A stretch of DNA of 64,000 bases from Arthonia radiata (GCA_002989075.1 PSQN01000015.1:1240001-1304000), one strand, 5' to 3'; positions 18,751 through 31,300 are shown, counted from the stretch's first letter. Notes: a model not told the origin generated them from the sequence alone. Numbers and translations are program-made.

Positions 18751-21489
18751 ATGACAGAAACCAAAGATGGCAGTCCACCCGGATCGCCCGACGCCAGCGA
18801 AGAGCAAGACTCCATAGCCCTCCCTAAGAATCGGGCGCTGGACAGAGTCGCTTCGTCGCGACCGACATCTGATTTTGGCCTTCCTTTCAGACGGTCGAAC
18901 GCTTCGCTTTCGGCCTTTTTTGCCTCAAATCCAGCGACGAATGCAATAGCAAAGCGAGCCAGCTCTCCAATCGTATCGTTTCCGAGTAGACACTTACGAG
19001 ATGACTCCGGCTTGTCATCTGCGACTACACTCGTCGGCGAAATACCCAACGAGTACAGGTCACTGATCATACGATCATTTGCGCCGCGCATCTCTATCCT
19101 ACCCTCTCAGGACACTGAAGATCTTCTAGCGCAGAAGGGCTTGTCAGGTGGCCTGTTGAGCCTGCTTCGCCCTTTCGGAGAGAATGTTCCTGGCAAGGTG
19201 ACCATAAGAGACAGCGCAGGATCCAGCAAAAGCTGTGAAGATTTTGCGGTACATTTCACAAGAATTAAAGATGGGCTGGAGAGCCCGCGCATACGGGAGG
19301 GAGACAAGGAGCCTCACATACGGAACATCGCCAGTTATCTGGACCGGCAATTTCCCGATTCGTCTGCGAGGTTGCGGACTGGCGGAGACTTGGGTCAGAT
19401 TGAAGAAGCGATCAAGAAGCACCTGCTGTACTCCAGCTCAGAAACGTCAGGCAATGCGAACGAAGAGGAAGGAGATAAAAACGACTTCAAGTCGCCATAC
19501 GTGTCAGCTTACCCGCTGCTCTACTTACGGCGACTGTTGTCCGGCCTCCCTTTGACAACGCACGAGACATTCTCGCATCCTGTAGCATGCGTACTTGCTG
19601 TCAGTTCACGCAGTCAGGACCCAATCGAGGAGCTACGGCAGCTTTCGGCGAGTACACGATCGGGTGAAGAACGGCTACCTGGGTGGGTGCAGGGCGAGTA
19701 CTTACGATATCATGTTCTCGTACATGATGAAGAGCATGACGACCATCAGCGCTCAATGCAGCTCTTCGAGCAAATGAAACGGCACTTTGGGCTTCACTGT
19801 CACCTGCTCCGGTTGCGCAGCACGCAGTGCGTTCCTTCCGACGATGATTGCGTACGCCTTCCGATTTGTGAATGGCAGTCTGCGGCTGAGGAGCTTTCCG
19901 AGATTGAAAGACGTGAGAGTATGGATGACTTTGACGCAGACACTGGGCCGTGTGTCTACGAATCGGATGCTGGAGCAGTCCGCTCACTTGTTAGGGAGCT
20001 AACGACCCAGTCAGTAATCCCTTCCATGGAGCGTCTCTGCGTCACGTGGAATGATCAGATTGTATCACGTCGGCGAGGCATTTCTGGACGCTTCCTTTCC
20101 CTCTCCAAGAAGTGGACCTCCCCATTTAGTAGTGGTGGTCGAACCTTATCGTCTCCGTTTGGATCTTCTCCCGCTGCGACTTCGCCAACATCGCCTACTG
20201 GAACTACAGCACCGTCAAATCCGAATTCCAACTATGACTTTGCTCGGGGCATGTACCCTCCGGAGACCCCAGAACATCTAATGCGGAAGCTAGCAGACTA
20301 CGCGTTTATGTTGCGCGACTACCGGCTGGCGCAATCAGTATACGACATGCTACGGACAGATTATGCAAATGACAAAGCTTGGAAACAACAAGCGGGTGCT
20401 ATGGAATTTACTGCAATCACTGCATTGCTTACAGGCTCACCGCCATCAAAGCCACGGCTGCCAGAGAACACACCAGATGCTCTTTTAGAAAACGCTTCCA
20501 CTATTTATTCAACCAAATGTCTGGACCCTTATGCAGCGCTGCGAACGCTGGGAGTTGGAGCTGAGCTCCTTCAACTTCGCGCGATCGCTGCAAATACCGG
20601 ATTTGGCGAGACGCCATCTACAAGCGTTGTGCATGCGACTGCTGATGATGCTGCGCGATGCTTCTCTCGCGGTATTGAAATGCAACTGCTCGGCTCCGCA
20701 GGCTATGCGCTCACTTGCGAGCGAATAGCTGCTTGTTTTGCATCCCGAACAGGGTCAGGCACAAGAGCATGGGGTGCACGAAGACGCAAGGCCGCATTCT
20801 GGAACCTGCTCGCGGCGGAGCGTTGGCTTCAGCTCGATCGCGAGCAACAAGCGACAGAATGTCTGAGCGAAGTCGTCAGACTGTACGGCGTTGATAACGT
20901 TGCAGCTGCAATTGAGGGCGCCGACACCAAAGTCGCAGCTGGCCCGGGAGTGAATCTCGCTTTCGAAGGTGTGAAAGGCTACGTACTCCATCTACGAGAA
21001 ATGTTACAGCAACGTACAGGCGCCGATATTGTTGTCATCGCCGAGACCGAGGCACCTTCTGAGCCGGAGCGACAAGCTACGCTCGAGAGAATCGAAAGCC
21101 AAGATATCGAAGCCAAGTCCTCGCGCAAATCATTTAGCGTCGAGGCCGTAAACGAAACCAGCTCGGTTGGTTCAAAAGAGTCTAGGAGCGTATCAAGAGA
21201 ACGTAGTGTCAGTTTTGCACGCCCTGAGCCGTCAAAGGTGGAAGCAAGTGGCTTTAGTGAAAACAATGACAAGCTTGGACCACCACCGACACCCGCCGCT
21301 GTTGCAGACAAACCAGATATCCGGAAGCATCGGCGGAGCATGAGCAAGGTCGTTCTCGGTATGGTACCGGAGACAGAAGGTGATCCCTTGGGTGCAGGCG
21401 TCCAAGTCACAAGGCCGCGAGCGGCGAGCAGAGCCTCGGGTTCAGGAAGAAGTGTCAGTGGATCAAGAGATCGTGGAAGTGCACCTTGA
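18751..21489 (+). CDS. TRS85: TRAPP III complex subunit Trs85 (TRAPPC8-like)
   Basis: Trs85 is the subunit that defines the TRAPP III complex, which activates Ypt1/Rab1 in autophagy and Golgi traffic. This is a single exon of 912 residues. Family-like segments are IIRSFAPRISILPSQDT near residue 110, HPVACVLAVSS and a helical repeat region. The last includes LMRKLADYAFMLRDYRLAQ, TDYANDKAWKQQAGAMEFTA and YALTCERIAACFASR. The N-terminal 75 residues and the C-terminal 120 residues are Ser/Arg/Glu-rich and probably disordered. A Ser/Pro/Thr-rich insert lies near residues 455-495. The start ATG at 18751 is the first in frame. Membrane segments are absent, as expected for a peripheral complex subunit. 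Confidence 0.85.
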   Translation: MTETKDGSPPGSPDASEEQDSIALPKNRALDRVASSRPTSDFGLPFRRSNASLSAFFASNPATNAIAKRASSPIVSFPSRHLRDDSGLSSATTLVGEIPNEYRSLIIRSFAPRISILPSQDTEDLLAQKGLSGGLLSLLRPFGENVPGKVTIRDSAGSSKSCEDFAVHFTRIKDGLESPRIREGDKEPHIRNIASYLDRQFPDSSARLRTGGDLGQIEEAIKKHLLYSSSETSGNANEEEGDKNDFKSPYVSAYPLLYLRRLLSGLPLTTHETFSHPVACVLAVSSRSQDPIEELRQLSASTRSGEERLPGWVQGEYLRYHVLVHDEEHDDHQRSMQLFEQMKRHFGLHCHLLRLRSTQCVPSDDDCVRLPICEWQSAAEELSEIERRESMDDFDADTGPCVYESDAGAVRSLVRELTTQSVIPSMERLCVTWNDQIVSRRRGISGRFLSLSKKWTSPFSSGGRTLSSPFGSSPAATSPTSPTGTTAPSNPNSNYDFARGMYPPETPEHLMRKLADYAFMLRDYRLAQSVYDMLRTDYANDKAWKQQAGAMEFTAITALLTGSPPSKPRLPENTPDALLENASTIYSTKCLDPYAALRTLGVGAELLQLRAIAANTGFGETPSTSVVHATADDAARCFSRGIEMQLLGSAGYALTCERIAACFASRTGSGTRAWGARRRKAAFWNLLAAERWLQLDREQQATECLSEVVRLYGVDNVAAAIEGADTKVAAGPGVNLAFEGVKGYVLHLREMLQQRTGADIVVIAETEAPSEPERQATLERIESQDIEAKSSRKSFSVEAVNETSSVGSKESRSVSRERSVSFARPEPSKVEASGFSENNDKLGPPPTPAAVADKPDIRKHRRSMSKVVLGMVPETEGDPLGAGVQVTRPRAASRASGSGRSVSGSRDRGSAP

Positions 21490-22016
21490 CTGCTTTTCTG
21501 CGAGGTGTTGCGGCGTTCGGGGAATCCTAGACGGGTATTGACATCTAACGAATGTACGATATGTTGTATTTGACGAATGCATTATGGACGTCCTTACGTC
21601 CTAGCCAACAGCTGATACATCTAGGCTGTCTTCTCTATGCACAGTGCACGAGGAAGAGATGCCATGAGATCCGTGTGATCTTGGGCGGCAAGGCGTGCAG
21701 CTTAAGTCGTTTGCAATCCATTCCACAGCACGCAAATCTCCTACTCTACCGTACGCCCGATCAGCGAGATGCGCTTGTCCTTTCGCAGCAAGCGCCAGAT
21801 TCTAGTGCAGCCTTGGCATCTCGAATGGGACGAGCTGTGAGCATACGACTCTCTTGCTCAAGACTTAACGAGATGTGATCCCATCTGAATCTTGTAGCGC
21901 GGCACAGGGCGCTATCTCAGGCATCGAAGAGCAGCATGTCACCAGGCTACGTCTAAGCCTCCTTCCTAGCACATCATCTCCACCCGTCCTCCCAACGGCT
22001 GCGGTTAGAGCGCAGA
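21490..22016. other. Intergenic region, no gene recognised
   Basis: About 530 bp between two co-oriented plus-strand genes. It should contain the TRS85 3' UTR and the next promoter. Confidence 0.5.
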
Positions 22017-22565
22017 ATGGCATCCGCCTCAGCGGACATCCCAACACCCGCCCTCCACGACAAACCCCTCCGCATGTCCTACCGCATAGCCCGCGGCGAG
22101 CAAGGTGTCCTAACCTTCGAGCCCTACAAATCCGCGATCCTACCTCTCTGGCGGTTCCGCACCCCAGACATCGCGCGCAAATCCGCCGCAGATCTGGAAG
22201 AGCGCTTCAAAGCCTACGAGGATGCGGGCGACTTCGTGGGCATGGATATGACGCGGAAGTTCATCCAGATGGGTATGACGAGGAGTATGCGGTATGCGCG
22301 GCATAAGGGTGGGAGAAAGTATGCGAAAGGGAAGGATGGGCAAAGAGGGGAGGAGCTGGAGGTGAGTGAGGGGCACAAGGACAAGAGTGAGAAGTTGGAG
22401 GCGAGCGCGGTGTTCAAGGAGTGCTGGATGGGCGTGAAGGAGAGGGAGGGGTATAAGACGGCAAAAGAAGTGTTTCTGGAGGAGCAGAAGGCTTGGGATA
22501 AACAACACGCTGGGAGCGATCGGGCAAGCAGATCAATGAACCCATCGAAATCGGAGGCTCGGTAA
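22017..22565 (+). CDS. DUF4385 family protein
   Basis: A single exon of 182 residues. The conserved block of the family is clear: YRIARGEQGVLTFEPYKSAI, then LPLWRFRTPDIARKS, DAGDFVGMDMTRKFIQMGMT and RRYA-like MRYARHKGGRKYAKG. The C-terminal third is Lys/Glu-rich and ends in a short Ser/Arg tail. The family occurs in bacteria and fungi and has no experimentally defined role known to me. No signal peptide or membrane segment is seen, so the protein is likely cytosolic. The gene carries a strong shift toward purine-rich codons in its 3' half, explained by the charged tail. Confidence 0.82.
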   Translation: MASASADIPTPALHDKPLRMSYRIARGEQGVLTFEPYKSAILPLWRFRTPDIARKSAADLEERFKAYEDAGDFVGMDMTRKFIQMGMTRSMRYARHKGGRKYAKGKDGQRGEELEVSEGHKDKSEKLEASAVFKECWMGVKEREGYKTAKEVFLEEQKAWDKQHAGSDRASRSMNPSKSEAR

Positions 22566-22972
22566 GATGTTTTCATACCTGGTCGTCACTCACTCTATCT
22601 TGGACAGTGTGTCTGGCCTACGAACAAATACAGCAGTGCTTGTTTTGTGAAAAATACGACTGGCACACAGACATTCGGAGGTCTTCCGTATCCCATCGGG
22701 GTTGGCCATTTGCTGAAAGTGTCAATACATCGAACTTGGCAACGGCGAGTCCCAATACGACTGACCATACGCAGCCCACGCCACTTGACTCACGACCTGC
22801 ATACAGCCTTGCGAATGCTCTGCAGACTCGCAACCGGACGTCTAGACCTCTAGTATAGCTTCCCTAAGGGCGCCGACGATGGAAATCGCTCTTTGCATAC
22901 GAGAGCACCTGCCATATATTCGAGCCAACTGTAATACATTGTTTCGGTCAAGAAAACACCATCTGAGACAGT
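22566..22972. other. Intergenic region, no gene recognised
   Basis: About 400 bp upstream of the first membrane-protein paralogue. Nothing else is seen. Confidence 0.5.
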
Positions 22973-24748
22973 ATGGGTTGTAGCCCAGCACCATCATGTC
23001 AGGTCCCTACCAACTACATTGTGCCTTTCAAGGCAGATCCAGATGTGGCCGGTATTGGAGTAAGTTTCAATGAGGACATCAAAACTTGCCGCAGCATGTA
23101 CTCAGTATCAGGTTATGACTAACTTGACCAAGGTCTTGTTGGCGTTTCTCATTCCAGCTTATCTCGCCTTTCTGGTCGCAATGCTGAGCTATATAACCGG
23201 ACACATTGGCACGGATTGGTTGAGCTTTGTCGATGTCTCGTTTCTGTCTTTCCGCAAAGGATTTCCCGTGCATTCTGCTTTTGACAACACACGGTATCCC
23301 CATGTACCTGACCCCCTTATCGATCGATTAGAAGATCGAAGAGCGTGGTATGTCTTAGAGTACTTACGCATTCGAGTTTATGCCTCTTTGTGATCTTTTC
23401 AGTGGCCCTTCTGCCGGCCCTGCCTTAGAACAAACGGCTCGGATACGAGTATGACTGGTGTGGATGCTGTATGCTGACAATGTTCCCTAGGTTTCCAGTT
23501 CGGAAAGACGCCCTCGACGATGCGTTACTAGTCCTCCGTGACCTGCAGCTATTCACCGGGCTCTTCATGTTGGTCGTCGCTTTCAAGGAGCACTGTGAGA
23601 TCATCCAATACCATTACGAGATTGTTCTGGACCTGGCTTGGATTGCCTCTGCTGTTTGTGTGGGGACCGACTTTACCATCAATCCAAGCCGTTTTGAAAA
23701 TCGCGTCTACAAGTACTCTCGCTTCGTAGGCATAATGGCTCTCCTGGCCGCACTTATTGGTGGGAACGTTCGCACATGGAAGGCCAGCTTTTTACCACAC
23801 TCGCGCCATTGGAGCTACGCCATGGGTTTGCCAATGGAGTGCGCATGGTCTCCTGGCGGAAAATGGAATCACGACGTGCTGCCGAAGCTGGATGTCGTCT
23901 CAGTCATGTGGACCATGATGTATGAGATATTTGTGTACTTTCCCGATTTGAGAGAAGTCACGCCGCTTCCACAAATCGTAAGAGCCTTTGAGTGGTGTTT
24001 GTGGTTGCCTTCAAGAGTCCATATCTGGAGTACCAACCGCATAAGCGAGGTTCGGAAACACTCTGAGGACACAGCATCCTCGAGTCAAAAGTCTCCGGAC
24101 AAGCAACCTAGGCCTTTGGGGCACAAGGGCATGGACATGCTAGTGCTGATACTTCTCTATCCGCTGGGCTGGATAACGTTCCTCTGCACGGCCCTCACCT
24201 TGGCGATCTGGGAGTCCCTGCGATCAGAATTGTTTGATCTTAGTATCTTCATATTCATGCTAGTCTACGCCACTATTGACATCAAATGGTGCAGAGAGCA
24301 GGCCTCTTCCCGCGGCCGCATTGGAGATGAAGATGAATGGGGCTTTGGTCAGATGTTACCAATGCTTTTACTGTTTCTCCCTATCATTACGATGGTTGAA
24401 ATTCGGTTCGAGACACCCAGAGGACAAGCTGGCAAGCAAAGCGCTGGTGACGTCGGCGCATCTGCATCGAATGCATTAAGTGCTGTGCGACCGCGTACCA
24501 CAAGCGCACGTCACGTTGACTCTCGAAAGCAGCGTAGGGGTGCCAATGCAGGAGTTGGCGTTGGCCGACTGGTTCGGCCAAATCAATCGGACATTCAGAA
24601 CAAACAACGAGACCGAAAGCGTGCAACGGTCGACCCCAGGGATCAAATATTAAGATCGAAGATCGGACAGGCCGTAGTCCTGCGTCTGTTTCCAATTATT
24701 GACGCTTGTGTGACGATCTTTCTTGCTGTCGTCAGTGCCAGTTGGTAA
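22973..24748 (+). CDS. Unnamed fungal multi-helix membrane protein, paralogue A
   Basis: No function known to me. Exons are 22973-23059, 23133-23347 and 23491-24748, giving 519 residues. The N-terminus ends in the block FKADPDVAGIGV, split by a phase-0 intron after GIG exactly as in paralogue B. About eight hydrophobic segments follow, including VLLAFLIPAYLAFLVAMLSY, LRDLQLFTGLFMLVVAFKEH, IVLDLAWIASAVCVGTDF, VGIMALLAALIGG, LVLILLYPLGWITFLCTALT and QMLPMLLLFLPIITMVEI. The motif DEDEWGFGQMLP before the last helix is shared with B. The C-terminal tail of about 120 residues is Arg/Ser-rich, followed by a last hydrophobic stretch. I recall many such proteins in filamentous ascomycetes carrying the NPDIAGIGV and EWGFGQ blocks. 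The second intron is not shared with B. Confidence 0.75.
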
Positions 24749-26097
24749 GCAATGGTTAACGGCAGAGATCCTGATATAGGCTTCTACTGTTGAGGACGAC
24801 GTCCAGATACTGTTTACGCAGGATTGAATATCTGTTCGAAACGCGTCAATAATTAACGAATGTCAGCACAGTCTCTTCTGGGGTCTATTCCGGTCTGAAA
24901 TCAGGTTCTTTGAGACAACGCCAGCGCGCTAGTTGCTTGAACATAATTTCGAAGCGATAGAACATAATGTGTGGATGCTCTAATGCTTGAAATGTCCAGT
25001 AGTCAAACATGACGAAGCAAAATTCACTGATGGCAGCAACCCAACCGCAAACGTCGGCCTTCCAAGACCAGCGGCGTCAACCAAATTCAGGGTCCGCTCT
25101 AAGGCCTCACAATGTCCTTGTTAGCGGGTCGAGCTTTGTGCATGAGGATAAGCCACTCGCCGCAGAAGCTTATGTCACCGCTCGATGCGTACTACTTGAT
25201 GTCACGATCCACGTGTCGGCATTCAGCACATCAATCCGCGCAGAAATACAGCAGATGGCACTTCAATCACCTTCCAAATCAACAGTAGCGCGCCATGCAT
25301 GATGGTACCGCTCTCGCTGATATGAGAGCTAAGCTGTGTACTGTACATCACCTCGGGCCTGCAGCTATCCGGCAAGGCAGACTCCAAAATCACGCGAACG
25401 AGCAGACAGTGGAACGTATTAGGCAGGCTGTACCTAGGAGCTTCTGGACGTCTTGCTGGCAGCTGCTGTATCTCGCAAGCACTGTGGCGTTGAGAGCGTA
25501 ACCGCTTCGTCTGGTGGGATTCCAAACCAAGATCGACATTTTCTCGAGATCCGGCAGCGCGGGAAGAGGTGCGGATGAGACAATATGGCTTCATGGTATA
25601 AGTGCCGGGAACACTGACAAGAACACATTTGCTCACAACCGACTGGCGACCGCCACAGCCTGGGAGTCGGCAGATACTGCGCTGCAACCAATGTGCCTCA
25701 AAGTCTGAAAGAACGTGGCTATCACTCGATATGATTGGGCCTTAGCCACTTGTGCGACAGCTCTTAGAGCACTACGTATGACAAAAGGTTCGCTCCTTCT
25801 ATTCGTATCAGGATGTCAGGAATCGTTGGCCGAGTTCCTAGATTGGTACTCAGTGTTAAGGTCAATCACACCGAGGCTGTATCGGGGAATCGCAGAACCG
25901 GCAGCTTGCATACCGAAATCACGGACACGAAGTCATCAACCACATAACGGCAGGTACAATGCGCAGCTTGCTCCCAGTCAACGCTCGGACTTGCTGTTCT
26001 TGACTCTTTCTGAGGTGATATTTCTTCTCATGCATTCAAGGACAGAGCAACTGGCTCGCTGAAGTCTCTTGCTTGGTTCCAACATCTCGATTGCGAT
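24749..26097. other. Intergenic region between the two paralogues
   Basis: About 1.35 kb. Open frames are short and show no domain. I see no obvious remnant of a third copy, but a diverged one could be missed by eye. Confidence 0.45.
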
Positions 26098-27869
26098 ATG
26101 TGGTCGTGTACTCATCCGCCAAATTGTTCCACGCCCATTGATGGACCGATTCCTTACGAGGCCAATCCTGACATCGCTGGCATAGGAGTGCGTACATACA
26201 CATCCATTCTCCCTGAAATTGCTGATTAGCAAAGGTCATCCTTGCCTTCCTTATATCTGCGGCTGCGGCTTTCGCACTCGCTACTTTAGGGTTTATTATC
26301 GGAATGGCTGACTTGAAGGAACTGACAACTTTTGACTACAATATCTTGCTTTGCAATACTCCGAGCGCTCTTCGCCTGCTGCCTGAAGAGGATCGATACC
26401 CTCCAAACGGACCGGAACTCAATCATCTGATCGAGCGGAGGGCTGAAAGGTTCCATCTCGAGCGCGAGGCCATGGGTCGGGCAGTTTTGGTTCTCCGCGA
26501 TCAGCAATTGTTCACTGGACTGGCTATGCTCATCGTTGGCCTCCTGAAACATTGCAGAATAACCAAATATCACTTCAAAGTCATTATTGACCTCGCGTGG
26601 CTGTCAGTATCCGTTTGCGTTGGTACAGACTTTGTTTGTGGTATGGCAGTGCTTCAAAATCCGATATCAAAGCACCTCCGCTTCTTCTTCTTCTTTGCTC
26701 TGATCGTGTTCCTTACCATCGGACAAGTTCTCACGATGAAAGACAACTTTTTGCCTACGCAAGAAGTGATGGGCATGTCGATGCAGTGTTCGTGGCAGCC
26801 AGATGTGGGGATTGACTATCGGGGCCAACTCTCAAGTATCGTTGCCATCGCTCTGCTTCTCTGGGCTGGTGTCAGTGAAACGCAGCTCTACTACTCCCAC
26901 GGTCCACTCAACACAGCCTTGGACTATGTGTACGTATGGTTTCTGAAGATGCTTCGAGGTGAGTCCACGACCTCTTTGCCTGGGAATTGTGTTCCTTAAT
27001 ATCCCCAAAGCGGCTTGTACGCTGGCGATGCCTCGAGCAAACTACACTACAGCCTAGCATTTGCCTGGAACTGCTGTTCAAAATTGCATGTGCTGATCCT
27101 TTGACTTCTAGCACCTTGCGATCTGTCAACACTTCTATATGTGGAAATATCCAAGAACTGGAAAGAACTAAGTACAGGAACCGCTGAACATCCCATCTTG
27201 CCCCTCAATCGAGTCAGCTACTGTGCTCTTGCATTCGAAGCAGTCGTATCAATACCAGCCTCATTGGTGTCCGGCGCGGCCTTTCTGACTTTTGAAATTC
27301 TGACGTCGCAGACAGTCAGCTTGATCAGGAATGTGATCATGATTGCTTGGTCAACCATGGACCTGTTCAAACTGAGAAGCACAGCAGCACGTCACGGGCA
27401 AGAGGGCAACGAAAACGAATGGGGCTTTGGACAAATGCTTCCTGTCATGCTACTGTTTTTACCCGCGCTTGCGATTGTCGAGTCGCTCTTCGAATGCTAC
27501 TTCAGAGGGACAGACGAGTCCAGAGATGCAGGGCAGTCCGGAACCCAATACGGACACACGGACAAGACAGCGCTACCCAGCCCGACGACCACAGTCTTTG
27601 CCGGACTCAAGTTTGGAAACCATCACAACAACGTCTCCTCGAACTCACTACCAGGCCCACCAGCTCGCCAGAATACCGCCCAGAGCTCTCGTGTTATACA
27701 GACGAACTGGTTCGCCTCTAAGCTGGGCGAACTTGACTTCTCCGCCCAGTACAGCGTCGCCAGAAAGACTTATGGTAGTGGTGCAGGCCAAGTCTTCATG
27801 GGATTTTTCGTACCTGCTGGGTGTATCGCAGGCCTGGTCTATGTTGCTTCACAGGGTTGGATCATCTGA
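26098..27869 (+). CDS. Unnamed fungal multi-helix membrane protein, paralogue B
   Basis: Exons are 26098-26187, 26235-26958 and 27112-27869, giving 523 residues. The first intron is 47 nt and follows the shared YEANPDIAGIG block in phase 0. The second join is CTTCGAG to CACCTTGCG and restores LRAPCDLSTLLYVEISK. It matches paralogue A in order: a Cys/Pro N-terminus, AxPDxAGIGV, LVLRDQQLFTGLAMLIVGLL-type helices, DLAWLSVSVCVGTDF, SMQCSW, and ENEWGFGQMLPVMLLFLP before a final helix. A runs to about the same length. The tail has Asn/Ser/Thr-rich sequence and ends with a last hydrophobic segment (QVFMGFFVPAGCIAGLVYVA). Identity to A looks moderate at best, so the duplication is old. Function is unknown. 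Confidence 0.75.
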
Positions 27870-28345
27870 AGCACGGTCAAATACAAGGTGGTAAAAAAGC
27901 GGTGTGTGATCACTGATATCTATTGTATATATGATGGAACAGCTCTGACAGGCGACCAGACTGGTCGTATTATTAGGCAAATCGAAAGGATAGCCCGTCG
28001 TTTTTGAATGCGCGTCAAGTCACGCTTGAGCTTCCTAAAATCTTGTCGCAGAGCATGCACGACGGGGACTAAAGGATTAAATAATTGACTACGCCTGCAA
28101 TGCCCGATTTTGAGTTCAGATTACTCAGAATCTAGACTCGAGCGATCGTACACGAGCGCTGTAAGCAGGGAAAGGCTGTGCCCCGGAGCTCAAAGTTGGT
28201 CATGGAGAGCCCTGTCGACTCTGTGTCGCCAAGTCCCATAACCATCGCTTTCGAGACAGGAAATGAGGTCATATACGGGCGACAACAACCCTACGGATAG
28301 GCTTGTATATGTAGCGTACAGGCTCTGCGCAGCGTGATGCGAAAG
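27870..28345. other. Convergent 3' intergenic region
   Basis: About 475 bp between paralogue B and the CorA-like gene. No gene is seen. Confidence 0.55.
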
Positions 28346-31300
28346 TCAATTCTGTCGTGCCAGATCCGCATTCAACCCACTCGCCTGAACGTTCTTCGCG
28401 CGTCTCCATCTATCGATTGGAGTTCGTGCCGTATTCTTCGCAGCATCGTCCTCGGATACCATGGGGAAAGCGTCCAACTTGCAGCCTGGTTTGCTTGCCA
28501 TTCCGTCTGATTGACTCAAGTTGACTTCGAGGTGCTTCTCGTCGCTTTGTGTGTCGCGTGCAACGACATGTCTGTCGAAGCCCAGGATGTCAAGAGCGAC
28601 GCGCAGGTTGCTAATTCTAGCCGTTGTATCACCGTCCTTGGGCGTCCGAGCGACTAGAACAAAGACCAGAGTTAGAGACACCTCCACAGCGACAACCAGC
28701 ACCGAGATCGGAAGTGAAGTGATTCTTAATGCGCCAAGCGTGACATTGAACATGAGTCGAGAGATCGAGCTTATAGCATAGCGGCTCTGCTCGCGCTGTT
28801 GCTCCCGTTCGAATGCCAGTACCCTGGCAGCGCGTGTAATGTTCTCAGGCGGGTTGTTTTGCCTACTGTGCTGTTGCTCTGTAGGTCCACTGGCAAATGG
28901 TGTCCGCCGTATTGCCCGTTCTACTTCACATACTGGCAAATGTATTGCGAATGACTCGAGAAGGAACAGGGCATACATCCAATGCGTCGATCTATGGATA
29001 AGAATATGAGCAGGGAACAGTATTATTAGCTGAAGGGAAACCTCTTTAAGACAGGGCCAGTGCTTCAGGTTCCTGGCGAATGCAAGTTTGGAAGACCTGG
29101 TGTGCTTCGGACGTACCTCGGACTCGCTCTCCGATTTGGAAGTTCGTTAGCGGCTTTGTCATGACGGAGCAACGATTCGGTATCACGCCACTTGTGGGAC
29201 TGGTGCTCCCTCATCTTGTCACAAACGTGGGCAGTGAACCGTTGGGCTGCGATTTCGAGAGCGCTGACAATGTTTTGCAAGTTGAAGACGATGACAACCG
29301 TGACCACGAAGATTCCCGGCATCGTGATGACAAGAGCTTTGATCGGTAAAGCAGGTAACACAACCTGCATGCCAAAGATAGAGGTGCAGAAGGTCAGAGG
29401 GAGGAACAAGATCGTGATGTAGGTTAGCAAGCGGATGTTGTCGCCTTGCCTGACCGCGGTACGGCTATCGAAGAGTGCAGATGCGCCTAGGTTTGCAAAG
29501 TCAGTGAAGCCTGTGGTTGGGTAACCTTCTATAAAGTGCATAAGAACACTTCGTAGCTAGTGCCGGCAATTTGCTATGGATAAAGGATGGTGGAGAATGG
29601 GGTCATGACCGCCAATACACTGAACACTCACCAAAAAGTCCTTGTCGCAACCTCTCCACTTCAACTGACTTCGACTTCACGCGTTCGAGGTTCGCTTTGA
29701 GGCCTTCGACGGCTTGCTCTATGCGCCTCAAGCTCGAAAATAATTGTTCTTCGTCGATGAGACCATCTCTCGCCTCAGATTCGAAATTGTGGCGAAAGCC
29801 CTGCCATGTCTCGATCATCTCCATAAGTCTTTCCTCGAACATCTTGTAGACTTGTAGGGCCCAAAAGTAAGTACGTGATTTTGAAAATCGCGGATCATCC
29901 GAGAGCAGATCTATGTTTTCGCCAGAGAAGACTATGTCCGCGGGGCTGTCTATAATACTGTTAATCGAGTCAATGGCCTTATTCCAGCGGAAACCAACGT
30001 GATGAATTGCGAATATCAGCCAAGTGAAGAGTATTGCAGACGGTCCGGAGTGGCGGGTTGGCGCATCGAACAGGCTGGGTATGCCCGCATTGTGATAGCT
30101 CTCATAAAGTTGGAAACATGTGCCAAACTCTCGCCCCAAGCCAAGATACAGAAACGACAGCTGCTCTTCGAAAATGTACTTGCTGTTTGCGAGCTCACGA
30201 TCTGGCCCGAATACAGCAGCTCGGCGGACACCTGCAGGCAGAATATCAATACGTGCATTGGCTTGAGCGTCCACACCGCTCGTGACCTGGCCCAGATACG
30301 ATCATTGTAGGTCACGCCAGCAGAATGAAAGCTGTCCAAGCGACGAAACAACATAGGTGTATGCTCTTTGACTTACGTCGAGGGTCGTTGCGAGGTTTCT
30401 TGGAGTCTAACGTGCTGGATACGGAATAGAAAGCGAGGTGATACTCGAAAGTACAGCTGTTCTTGTTCTGCAGTGTTATCAGTGGTAGCTCTTCAGTCTA
30501 CAGACGGTCTCCTTACCTCGCTCTTTTGGCTGAACAGATTGATATTAGCCCAGTTGCGGAAAGCCAAGTATCTCTCAAAGAATCGTGGAACGTTCGAGAA
30601 GTGTATGCTGGTAGTGCATCAGCTTCAGGCTCGCGCAAGGTGGTGGAAAGGTGCGACCATTGGCCCGAGTGAACCAAAGCATTGGTCATACCTTGGGATG
30701 GTTGCAATACAGACTGCTGCTAGCATTGGTGTCAGGTCGGTGATCTTGACCGTCCTCAGACGAACGACATCGGAGGCACCCGCTCTGCTAGTGCTGTTCG
30801 AGTCAGTATTCGCGACTGCTTTGGCACGATCTTGGGCGATTCTAGTTCAGAGGCGTTGCCTCACAGCCTCATAATTGATCTCATTCCCAGTAGTCCTGTA
30901 AACTCGCACCCTGGAACCCTCTTGTCGATCAGAACACCGAATCTGCAAAAACGGAGTGTCCGCTGTCTGTTGCGCCCTGTCGAGGAACGCTGCGACTCTG
31001 GGATAGGAATGTCTGTACGCCCAAGTGTTCCGTGGTTGTCTGGGCGAGAAGAGCTGGCTCAGTGAAGTATCCCTGCTTTTTGAGCTTTCAGCGTATTCAC
31101 GCAGGAGCTCCTCATCTCCCCAAAGATCGTAAGCAGCAATCTCTCGCCACATTGCCTCTGCTTTTACTTTGTCGCGTTTGGTCTCTTTTAATGCTCGTTC
31201 ACGCTGTGCTGGAAACCCACTTCCCTCGCGTATTGAGCTGACGTCCCGTTTGAGCTGCTGCAAGTCATGGCGTTGTTCTTTCACGATTTGCAGTAACCGT

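Noticed and set aside
24990-25700. Third copy of the membrane-protein paralogue between A and B
   Set aside because: No PDxAGIG or EWGFGQ block found by eye in any frame.
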